From positions 213,510-277,509 of the forward strand of contig NZ_JAFEUM010000007.1 of the NCBI RefSeq assembly GCF_016900875.1: a stretch of 64,000 nt of DNA, read 5' to 3'. The position numbers and the translations under genes are program-made. How positions within the stretch are numbered: position 1 is the first letter of the stretch; each line of letters opens with the position of its first letter. The DNA is from Vibrio ulleungensis. GTDB taxonomy: Bacteria; Pseudomonadota; Gammaproteobacteria; Enterobacterales; Vibrionaceae. Below the pieces are notes generated by a model that saw nothing but the letters and a program-made list of their open reading frames with translations, did no database searches and was not told the DNA's origin. Below are positions 57,108 through 64,000 of this stretch, piece by piece.

Positions 57108-58457
57108 GTGAGCGCATTCAATGTCGCTAAATTCGGTGGTACCAGTGTCGCCGACTTTACAGCAATGAGCCGTTGTGCAGCCATTGTCAAAAACAACCCC
57201 TATACAAAACTTGTCGTCAGCAGCGCTTGCTCTGGTGTAACTAATCTTCTCGTTGAACTTGCCAATGGCGTTGCTGATCCTAACGAGCGAAGCAGCATTA
57301 TTGAAAAAATTCGAGGCATTCATGTAGCCGTGATCGATCAGCTGCAACAGCCGAGTGAAGTTACTGAGGCAATAGACGAGATCATCGTCAGTATCACTCA
57401 AGCGGCTGAATCCGCTTCTTTGCAGCCCAACTTAAAACTGACGGATCATTTAGTCTCTTGCGGTGAGTTAATGTCTACTCACCTTCTCACACAAGTCTTT
57501 GTTGAGCATGGTGTCGAGTCACTTCGATTTGATATTCGAGACGTATTGAAAACCAACTCACTGTTTGGCAGTGCAGAGCCAGACCTTGAGCAAACCCGCG
57601 AGCAGGCTCAAAAGCTACTTTCGCCATTGTGCGAGCAATCCGTCGTTATTACACAAGGGTTTATTGGCTCGGACTCAGAAGGGTCTACAACAACACTAGG
57701 CCGCGGTGGCAGTGATTACAGTGCTGCGCTGATTGCTGAGGCCATTAATGCCGCTGGTCTGGAAATATGGACCGACGTCCCTGGTATTTACACCACCGAT
57801 CCACGAATTGCACCAGCTGCGAAGCCGATACCAGAAATCAGCTTTAGTGAAGCGTCTGAGGCCGCTAACTTTGGTGCCAAAATATTGCACCCTTCAACGC
57901 TTTTGCCTGCACTTCGCCACCATATTCCGGTATTTGTAGGTTCATCCAAAGCGCCAGAACAAGGTGGAACTTGGATCCGTGATCGCGTTGCTAGCGCACC
58001 GCTATTTAGAGCGTTGACCTTACGCGGAAACCAAACAATGGTTACGCTCAAAAGCATCAATATGTATCAAGCCTACGGTTTTTTGGCCGAGGTCTTTCAA
58101 ATATTGGCAAAACATAAAGTATCGGTGGATTTAATTACGACGTCAGAAGTGAGCGTCTCTCTCACTTTGGATCAAACCAACACCGCTGGTGGTGCACCAC
58201 AGTTACCTATAGCCGCACAAGCTGAGCTTGAGCAACTATGCTCGGTTAAGGTCGAACAAAATCTTAGCTTAGTTGCGCTTATAGGGAACAATATGGGCCA
58301 AGCACGCGGTACCGCTAAGCAGATCTTCAGCACCTTAGAAGAGTACAATTTACGAATGATTTGCTACGGAGCAAGTAATCACAACTTGTGTTTTCTAATG
58401 GCGGAGTCCGATGCACGATTGGCGGTTCAGCAGCTGCATCAAGAGCTATTTGAGTAG
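57108..58457 (+). CDS. lysC: Lysine-sensitive aspartokinase III (LysC)
   Basis: Phosphorylates aspartate, the first step to lysine, threonine and methionine. Kinase motif KFGGTS at 8-13, a substrate-binding block TTLGRGGSDYSAAL, and two C-terminal ACT domains that bind lysine (about 310-449). The 449-residue single-function form is AK III, not a homoserine dehydrogenase fusion. The GTG start has AGGAG six bases upstream and sits about 100 bases after the lysine riboswitch. Confidence 0.95.
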   Translation: MSAFNVAKFGGTSVADFTAMSRCAAIVKNNPYTKLVVSSACSGVTNLLVELANGVADPNERSSIIEKIRGIHVAVIDQLQQPSEVTEAIDEIIVSITQAAESASLQPNLKLTDHLVSCGELMSTHLLTQVFVEHGVESLRFDIRDVLKTNSLFGSAEPDLEQTREQAQKLLSPLCEQSVVITQGFIGSDSEGSTTTLGRGGSDYSAALIAEAINAAGLEIWTDVPGIYTTDPRIAPAAKPIPEISFSEASEAANFGAKILHPSTLLPALRHHIPVFVGSSKAPEQGGTWIRDRVASAPLFRALTLRGNQTMVTLKSINMYQAYGFLAEVFQILAKHKVSVDLITTSEVSVSLTLDQTNTAGGAPQLPIAAQAELEQLCSVKVEQNLSLVALIGNNMGQARGTAKQIFSTLEEYNLRMICYGASNHNLCFLMAESDARLAVQQLHQELFE

Positions 58458-58480
58458 CGCTCAAAACTCTAACGTTCGAA

Positions 58481-58515
58481 CTAAAAAGAGCAGGTAATCA
58501 CCTGCTCTTTTTTCA
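58481..58515. terminator. Bidirectional terminator between lysC and metH
   Basis: A thirteen-base perfect stem (58483-58495 with 58500-58512) with T runs on both sides separates the converging genes. Confidence 0.92.
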
Positions 58516-58516
58516 A

Positions 58517-61500
58517 TTACAGGTTAGGGCCTAGCCACCTTTCAGCTTCGACAAGATCCCACCCTTTACGCTCAGCATAACTTTCCAGTTGGTCTTGTTG
58601 AATTTGAGCTACCGCGAAGTAACGACTGTCTGGGTGTGAGAAGTACCAGCCAGAGACCGATGCACCCGGCCACATTGCGTAGCTCGACGTCAACTCCATA
58701 CCGATGGTTTGCTCAACATTCATCAGCTCCCATAAGCTCCCTTTCTCAGTGTGCTCAGGATTAGCTGGATAGCCAGGTGCTGGTCGAATGCCCTGGTATT
58801 TTTCACGGATAAGGTCATCGTTACTCAGATTTTCATCCGCGGCATAACCCCAATGCTTAATTCTTACTTGCTGATGTAAGTACTCCGCAAACGCTTCTGC
58901 TAGTCGGTCAGCAACCGCTTGAACCATAATGGCATTGTAATCGTCACCTTGTGCTTTGTAGCTGTCGGCTAATTCACGCTCGCCAATGCCACCCGTCACC
59001 GCAAACGCGCCAATATAGTCAGCAACACCCGATGATTTAGGGGCTACGTAATCACTGATGCAATAGTTCGCCCCTTTTTTCTTCTCTGTTTGCTGTCGAA
59101 GGTTAAACAGGGTCTTGGCGACAACGGTACGAGTTTCGTCTGTGTAAACCTCTATGTCATCATCCACACGGTTCGCGGGGAACAATTGACACATACCACT
59201 GGCTTTAAGCAACCCTTCTTTCTCGATTTTATCTAACCAGTCATTTGCATCTTTGAACAAGCGCTTTGCTTCTTCGCCAACTTCTTCGTGGTTTAAGATC
59301 GCTGGATATTTACCCATTAAACTCCAGGTCATGAAGAACGGAGTCCAGTCGATATACTCACGCAGTATTGTGATGTCGATATTTTCAATAACTACGGGCT
59401 CTAAAGTATTTGGAACCGGTGGTTTATAGCTTTGCCAATCGATGTCGACTGCATTTTGGCGCGCGACATCAAGGGTAACGGGTTTCGATTTAGGTCTCTT
59501 TCTGGCGTGCTGATCGCGCACTCGGTCATAATCAAGTGCTAGCTTTTCGACAAATTCAGGCTTACGTTCGCTCGATAGCAAAGACGAACACACGCCTACG
59601 GCCCGTGAAGCGTTATTCACGTATACCACAGGCTGTGAGTAGTTTTGCTCTATCTTAACAGCTGTATGGGCTTTAGAGGTTGTTGCACCACCAATTAACA
59701 GCGGTAAATCAAAACCTTGACGCTCCATCTCTTTGGCGACATGCACCATCTCATCCAAAGATGGGGTGATTAACCCCGAAAGTCCGATGATGTCGACGTT
59801 TTCTTCTTTCGCGACTTTGAGTATTTTTTCACAAGATACCATGACGCCAAGATCGATGATTTCGTAGTTATTACACTGAAGCACTACGCCGACAATGTTC
59901 TTGCCGATATCGTGAACATCACCTTTGACTGTCGCGAGCAAAATCTTGCCGTTAGTTTGCCCAGCTTGTTTTTCGGCATCAATGTATGGTTCGAGGTAGG
60001 CAACAGCCTGCTTCATTACTCGCGCAGATTTTACCACTTGAGGTAAGAACATTTTGCCTTCGCCAAATAAGTCGCCGACCACATTCATACCGTCCATTAA
60101 CGGACCTTCGATCACTTCAAGTGGTTTGCTTGCTTTAGCACGCGCTTCTTCTGTATCCTCGACAATAAACTCGGTGATCCCTTTAACAAGTGCATGCTCT
60201 AGGCGTTTTTCAACTTCCCAACCACGCCACTCTAATGCGCTGGCATCATCTTCTTTACCTACACCTTTACCGGCGTATTCTGCCGCAATATCTAATAGAC
60301 GCTCTGTACCATCATCACGTCGATTAAGCACAACATCTTCAACCGCTTCGCGCAGTTTATCAGGGACATTGTCATAGATTTCTAATTGCCCTGCGTTAAC
60401 GATCCCCATGTCCATACCATTTTTAAAACAGTGGTATAAGAACACGGCATGGATGGCTTCACGGACATAGTTATTGCCCCTAAACGAAAATGACACATTG
60501 GACACGCCACCTGAAATCATCGCATGGGGTAGGTCTCGCTTAATGTCTGCAACCGCTTCAATGAAATCGACGGCGTAATTGTTATGCTCATCAATACCTG
60601 TCGCAACCGCAAAAATGTTAGGGTCAAAAATAATATCTTCTGGAGGAAAACCAACCTCATCAACTAAAACTCGGTAGGCCTCAGTACAGATTTCTAGTTT
60701 TCGCTCTCTGGTGTCAGCTTGCCCGACTTCGTCGAACGCCATTACAATCACTGCAGCGCCGTAGCGGCGGATCAGCTTGGCTTGCTCAACGAACTTCTGT
60801 TTGCCTTCTTTGAGAGAAATTGAGTTAACAATGCCCTTGCCCTGAATACACTTCAAGCCGGCTTCGATAACTTCCCACTTAGAAGAGTCAACCATAATTG
60901 GGACTTTTGAAATTTCAGGCTCAGACGCACATAAGTTTAGGAAACGTACCATACAGGCTTCAGCGTCCAACATGCCTTCATCCATGTTGATATCGATGAT
61001 CTGAGCACCGTTCTCGACCTGCTGCCTAGCGACTTCTAACGCCTCATCGTACAGCTCTTCTTTGATTAAACGCTTAAAACGTGCAGAGCCTGTTACATTG
61101 GTTCTTTCGCCAACATTCACAAACAGTGATTCTTTGGCAATACTCAGTGGTTCAAGACCCGATAATCGGCATTCAACTTTTATGTCTGGAAGGGCTCGAG
61201 GTGTGACTTGTTCTACCGCGATGCACATCTGTCGTATATGCTCAGGTGTGGTACCACAACAGCCACCCACTAAGTTTAAGAATCCAGCTTCAGCCCACTC
61301 CTTGATGTGAGAAGCCATCTCTTCCGCTTCTAGGTCATATTCACCGAAGGCATTAGGCAGACCCGCATTAGGGTGCGCAGAAACAAAGGTTTCACTGATC
61401 CTAGAAAGCTCTTCTACATATTGACGCAGTTCATCTGGCCCTAGAGCACAGTTTAGACCGAACGAAATAGGCTCAACGTGTCTTAAGGCATTATAGAAAG

Positions 61501-62212
61501 CTTCTGTAGTTTGCCCTGACAAGGTTCGTCCTGAAGCATCGGTAATGGTTCCCGAAATCATGACAGGGAGTTTTCGACCAATTTCTTCAAACACTGAGTC
61601 AACGGCGAAAGCACAAGCTTTTGCATTTAACGTATCGAAGATAGTCTCAATAAGAATTAGGTCTGAACCTCCTTCAATGAGCGCTCTGGTTGATTCGCTA
61701 TAAGCTTCAACTAACTCATCAAAGGAAACATTACGATAGCCTGGATCATTTACATCTGGAGAGATGGAGCAGGTGCGGTTGGTCGGACCTAATACACCGG
61801 CAACATAACGTGGCTTATGCGGTGTTTTAGCTGTCCATTCATCCGCTGCTTCACGAGCTAATCTTGCTGCTGCGATGTTTATCTCTGCACTCAACGATTC
61901 CATGTCGTAATCGGCCATGGCAATGGTTGTGGCATTAAACGTGTTGGTTTCAAGAATATCGGCACCCGCTTCTAGGTACTGATTGTGAATAGATTTAATG
62001 ATCTGCGGTTGTGTTAACACCAGCAGATCATTATTCCCTTTTAAGTCACTGTGCCAATCAGAAAAGCGTTCGCCACGATAGTCCTCTTCTTCTAGGGAGT
62101 ATCCTTGAATCATTGTCCCCATACCACCGTCAATGATATGAATGCGCTTTTTTAATTCGGCTTCTAATATAGAACGTTCTAACACTGTACTGCTTATCCT
62201 TGAAGTCATCAT
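58517..62212 (-). CDS. metH: Cobalamin-dependent methionine synthase (MetH)
   Basis: Transfers methyl from 5-methyltetrahydrofolate to homocysteine through methylcobalamin. Four modules: homocysteine domain with zinc ligands ([16 protein letters not shown]), pterin domain, B12 domain with DVHDIGK, and the C-terminal reactivation domain ([17 protein letters not shown]). Length 1231 is close to E. coli (1227). The first ATG lacks a Shine-Dalgarno; a GTG at 62185, with AAGGAT ten or so bases upstream, matches the E. coli N-terminus and is a plausible alternative start. It lies 69 bases after metA. Confidence 0.95.
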   Translation of the reverse strand: MMTSRISSTVLERSILEAELKKRIHIIDGGMGTMIQGYSLEEEDYRGERFSDWHSDLKGNNDLLVLTQPQIIKSIHNQYLEAGADILETNTFNATTIAMADYDMESLSAEINIAAARLAREAADEWTAKTPHKPRYVAGVLGPTNRTCSISPDVNDPGYRNVSFDELVEAYSESTRALIEGGSDLILIETIFDTLNAKACAFAVDSVFEEIGRKLPVMISGTITDASGRTLSGQTTEAFYNALRHVEPISFGLNCALGPDELRQYVEELSRISETFVSAHPNAGLPNAFGEYDLEAEEMASHIKEWAEAGFLNLVGGCCGTTPEHIRQMCIAVEQVTPRALPDIKVECRLSGLEPLSIAKESLFVNVGERTNVTGSARFKRLIKEELYDEALEVARQQVENGAQIIDINMDEGMLDAEACMVRFLNLCASEPEISKVPIMVDSSKWEVIEAGLKCIQGKGIVNSISLKEGKQKFVEQAKLIRRYGAAVIVMAFDEVGQADTRERKLEICTEAYRVLVDEVGFPPEDIIFDPNIFAVATGIDEHNNYAVDFIEAVADIKRDLPHAMISGGVSNVSFSFRGNNYVREAIHAVFLYHCFKNGMDMGIVNAGQLEIYDNVPDKLREAVEDVVLNRRDDGTERLLDIAAEYAGKGVGKEDDASALEWRGWEVEKRLEHALVKGITEFIVEDTEEARAKASKPLEVIEGPLMDGMNVVGDLFGEGKMFLPQVVKSARVMKQAVAYLEPYIDAEKQAGQTNGKILLATVKGDVHDIGKNIVGVVLQCNNYEIIDLGVMVSCEKILKVAKEENVDIIGLSGLITPSLDEMVHVAKEMERQGFDLPLLIGGATTSKAHTAVKIEQNYSQPVVYVNNASRAVGVCSSLLSSERKPEFVEKLALDYDRVRDQHARKRPKSKPVTLDVARQNAVDIDWQSYKPPVPNTLEPVVIENIDITILREYIDWTPFFMTWSLMGKYPAILNHEEVGEEAKRLFKDANDWLDKIEKEGLLKASGMCQLFPANRVDDDIEVYTDETRTVVAKTLFNLRQQTEKKKGANYCISDYVAPKSSGVADYIGAFAVTGGIGERELADSYKAQGDDYNAIMVQAVADRLAEAFAEYLHQQVRIKHWGYAADENLSNDDLIREKYQGIRPAPGYPANPEHTEKGSLWELMNVEQTIGMELTSSYAMWPGASVSGWYFSHPDSRYFAVAQIQQDQLESYAERKGWDLVEAERWLGPNL

Positions 62213-62222
62213 GTCTGTCTGT

Positions 62223-62283
62223 AGTCGCGAATACTGATCTTGGTGATCATCATTATAGTTTTGCGTGTTATTGCTTCGCGACT
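62223..62283. repeat. Inverted repeat in the metA-metH gap
   Basis: AGTCGCGAA (62223-62231) and TTCGCGACT (62275-62283) are perfect complements with a 43-base loop, spanning nearly the whole gap and touching the metA stop. No T run follows on either strand. Confidence 0.5.
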
Positions 62284-63223
62284 ATTCGTCTTTCGTAAAG
62301 TTCTCTTCCGAGAAATGGTCCAAATCGTAAGGTGTTTGCTGATAAACACAATAGTTAAGCCAGTTACTGAACAATAGGTGCCCATGACTTCTCCAACTTG
62401 CTCGTGGAGATTGTTCGGGATCATTGTTTGGATAATAGTTCACTGGGACATCCGGCTCCATACCTTCACCGACATCACGTACATACTCATGATGTAAGGT
62501 ATGTGATTCATATTCTGGGTGACCAGTAACAAAGACATTGCGCTTGTCCTTAGTTGATGCCAAGTAGACGCCTGCTTGCTCCGAGGTTGCCAGTATATCG
62601 AGGTCAGTTTGTTCGCTCAAAAACTCTGGTGAAAAGTCCGCATACCTGGAATGAGGAGCCAAGAACTCATCATCAAAACCTCGTAAAAGTGAGTGGTGCG
62701 GGTCGTGAATTTGATGATGATACACGCCAGATAGTTTTTGCTTTCGTGTACGTTTTGGCAAATCAAACAGCAATTTAAGGCCGGCCTGAGCTGCCCAACA
62801 TACATAGAGTGTTGAGGTTACATGATCTTTAGCCCAATCCATTATGCTTTGGAGGTGATCCCAGTAAATGACATCTTCAAACTGAACCAAGCCCAAAGGT
62901 GCTCCAGTGATAATCAATCCATCAAAGTTGCGCTGCTTCACTGCTTCAAACTGACGATAAAACGTATCTAAATGCTCTTCTGGTGTGTTCTTGCTAGGTC
63001 GATTGTCTATACGAAGCAGTTCAACATCGACTTGCAAAGGACTATTGGATAGCAAGCGAAGAAATTGCGTTTCTGTTTCGATCTTCTTTGGCATCAAGTT
63101 TAAGATCAGAACTCTTAGTGGACGTATTTCCTGTGTCGATGCGCGAGACTCGCTCATAACAAAGATATTTTCTTCTTGTAGCGTTTCTGCTGCGGGCAAT
63201 TTGTCTGGAATTCGAATCGGCAT
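62282..63223 (-). CDS. metA: Homoserine O-succinyltransferase (MetA)
   Basis: Activates homoserine for methionine synthesis. The nucleophile is Cys142 (YVCWAAQAG) and the catalytic His and Glu are in HPEYE. Residue 111 is Gly, the residue linked to succinyl-CoA rather than acetyl-CoA use in studied homologues. The 313-residue length is typical. AGGAAG precedes the ATG. It is paired with metH, both under the met box upstream. Confidence 0.95.
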   Translation of the reverse strand: MPIRIPDKLPAAETLQEENIFVMSESRASTQEIRPLRVLILNLMPKKIETETQFLRLLSNSPLQVDVELLRIDNRPSKNTPEEHLDTFYRQFEAVKQRNFDGLIITGAPLGLVQFEDVIYWDHLQSIMDWAKDHVTSTLYVCWAAQAGLKLLFDLPKRTRKQKLSGVYHHQIHDPHHSLLRGFDDEFLAPHSRYADFSPEFLSEQTDLDILATSEQAGVYLASTKDKRNVFVTGHPEYESHTLHHEYVRDVGEGMEPDVPVNYYPNNDPEQSPRASWRSHGHLLFSNWLNYCVYQQTPYDLDHFSEENFTKDE

Positions 63224-63234
63224 GCTCTTCCTAT

Positions 63235-63258
63235 AAGCGTTTAGACGTCTATACTTCC
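63235..63258 (-). promoter_or_regulatory. MetJ operator (met boxes) upstream of metA
   Basis: A perfect met box AGACGTCT (63243-63250) flanked by two eight-base units each matching five of eight consensus positions (63235-63242 and 63251-63258). It lies 12-35 bases from the metA ATG. Tandem boxes are the usual MetJ operator form. Confidence 0.7.
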
Positions 63259-63403
63259 AATCTATATGATCAAGGTATTAATGTCGAGCCGTAATTTAGT
63301 AGAAGTTACTGGTAGAAAGAGGGCTTGGTTGAATGACATATTGTGTTGTAAAAATCTTTTACCGTGAGAATGAGATAATGAAGTATTGGGGCAGTCCATT
63401 TTG

Positions 63404-63495
63404 CTACCGGTACGTTTGCACGTGCGCAAACGGGCCGGTATCGACCTGATTCCGCTGATACCGTCCCATTTCGCGACAGCGGAATGTAACGGTAG
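63404..63495. repeat. 92-bp palindromic element, unknown type
   Basis: Near-perfect terminal inverted repeats (CTACCGGTA with TAACGGTAG, one mismatch) enclose two hairpins: 63405-63440 (TACCGG and CGTTTGC arms) and 63449-63485 (ATTCCGCTG arms). CGGTATC (63436-63442) can also pair with GATACCG (63457-63463), an alternative fold. It is visibly richer in G+C than its flanks. It could be a MITE, a remnant end of an insertion sequence, or a structured RNA. Confidence 0.5.
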
Positions 63496-63537
63496 TAAGT
63501 CGTAAGCAGTTGATTAAATGAGCAAATGATAAATAGC

Positions 63538-63570
63538 AAAAAACCCAGCACGTTCGTACTGGGTTTTTCT
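63538..63570 (-). terminator. Terminator of the rRNA operon
   Basis: A ten-base perfect outer stem (63539-63548 with 63559-63568) with further inner pairing is followed by T-rich sequence on the minus strand. It lies just after tRNA-Asp. Confidence 0.88.
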
Positions 63571-63575
63571 AATGG

Positions 63576-63652
63576 TGGCGGAGTGGACGGGACTCGAACC
63601 CGCGACCCCCGGCGTGACAGGCCGGTATTCTAACCAACTGAACTACCACTCC
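63576..63652 (-). tRNA. tRNA-Asp (GTC)
   Basis: 77 bases, closely similar to E. coli tRNA-Asp: acceptor GGAGTGG with CCACTCC, discriminator G and encoded CCA, anticodon GTC in CCTGTCACG, and the GGTTCGAGTCC T arm. It is the last gene of the rRNA operon, after 5S. Confidence 0.97.
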
Positions 63653-63694
63653 GCAGTGGTATTACTCGCCTAAGCAAGTATCACTTTAATTTAA

Positions 63695-63814
63695 AGCCTG
63701 GCGATGTCCTACTCTCACATGGGGAAACCCCACACTACCATCGGCGCTATTGCGTTTCACTTCTGAGTTCGGCATGGGTTCAGGTGGGTCCACAACGCTA
63801 TGGTCGCCAAGCAA
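63695..63814 (-). rRNA. rrf: 5S ribosomal RNA
   Basis: About 120 bases. On the minus strand it begins TGCTTGGCGACCATAGCG and carries the conserved CCTGAACCCATGCCGAACTC segment, with a 3' end complementary to the start. It lies between the 23S end and tRNA-Asp. Ends are accurate to one or two bases. Confidence 0.95.
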
Positions 63815-63914
63815 AATTTTAAAATTCGGAAAGCTGCTTCTCTATAACAGAGAGTAAAAGTTATCACACATTCAATATTCTTATTTGAGTCCATCAAAAC
63901 CCTTTGGGTGTTGT

Positions 63915-64000
63915 ATGGTTAAGCCTCACGGGCAATTAGTACAGGTTAGCTCAATGCCTCGCAGCACTTACACACCCTGCCTATCAACGTTCTAGTCTCG
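63915..64000 (-). rRNA. rrl: 23S ribosomal RNA, 3' end only (runs past the window)
   Basis: The last 86 or so bases of 23S on the minus strand, ending GAGGCTTAACC. The gene continues beyond 64000. A spacer of about 100 bases separates it from 5S. Confidence 0.9.

Larger units (their letters stand above)
63224..63537. other. Gap between metA and the rRNA operon end
   Basis: 314 bases: the met boxes and metA promoter area on the left, then AT-rich sequence, then the palindromic element 63404-63495. An 81-codon open frame here follows the palindrome and is not taken as a gene. Confidence 0.5.

Noticed and set aside
60054..61310. Plus-strand open frames opposite metH
   Set aside because: Shadow frames rich in Ser and Arg; metH is clearly the real gene.
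63306..63551. 81-codon open frame on the minus strand in the metA-rRNA gap
   Set aside because: It runs through the palindromic element, has no good ribosome-binding site and reads as translated repeat; not a convincing gene.

Overview
The window is ordinary, well-conserved chromosome of a gamma-proteobacterium of the family Vibrionaceae, most likely a Vibrio. The evidence is a complete mannose-sensitive haemagglutinin (MSHA) type IV pilus cluster beside csrD, a QstR-like competence regulator between ssb and galU, a PglL-like oligosaccharyltransferase after uvrA, and protein sequences close to the enterobacterial versions of the same genes. The order metH-lysC-aminotransferase-pglL-uvrA-galU-qstR-ssb-csrD-msh-mreBCD matches my memory of V. 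cholerae chromosome 1; no search was run. I see no integrated phage, CRISPR array or intact insertion sequence.

Layout. (1) 1-5410, minus strand: plsC, then murA with ibaG, then mlaFEDC, the envelope phospholipid transporter. mlaB, the usual partner, is missing at this locus and is replaced by a terminator. (2) 5626-13432, plus strand: yrbG-kdsD-kdsC-lptC-lptA-lptB-rpoN-hpf-ptsN-rapZ-ptsO, which joins Kdo synthesis, LPS export, sigma-54 and the nitrogen PTS. mgtE follows. (3) 14963-27919: pmbA and darP diverge, and a long minus-strand unit mreB-mreC-mreD-maf-rng-yhdP-nitrilase-tldD follows. (4) 28078-47826, all minus strand: csrD(mshH)-mshI-J-K-L-M-N-E-G-F (assembly machine), then mshB-A (pilins), then mshC-D-O-P-Q (minor pilins and a large surface protein). 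(5) 48106-55380: ssb, qstR, galU, uvrA, pglL. (6) 55569-63223: class V aminotransferase, lysC under a lysine riboswitch, and metA-metH under an apparent MetJ operator. (7) 63538-64000: the 3' end of an rRNA operon on the minus strand (23S end, 5S, tRNA-Asp, terminator).

How the genes work together. Most of the window concerns the cell envelope: phospholipid trafficking (plsC, mlaFEDC, yhdP), LPS export (kdsDC, lptCAB), peptidoglycan and shape (murA, mreBCD), and an adhesive pilus. The pilus ATPase MshE carries an N-terminal domain of the c-di-GMP-binding type, and csrD, a degenerate GGDEF/EAL protein, heads the cluster.

I found no convincing wholly new system. The best leads for a second look are: the missing mlaB; a pair of overlapping palindromic repeats in the mshF-mshB gap; the long non-coding tract after mshA with a coding-like fragment; a strong hairpin touching the pglL ribosome-binding site; a LexA-like box fused to the galU terminator; and a 92-bp highly palindromic element between metA and the rRNA operon.
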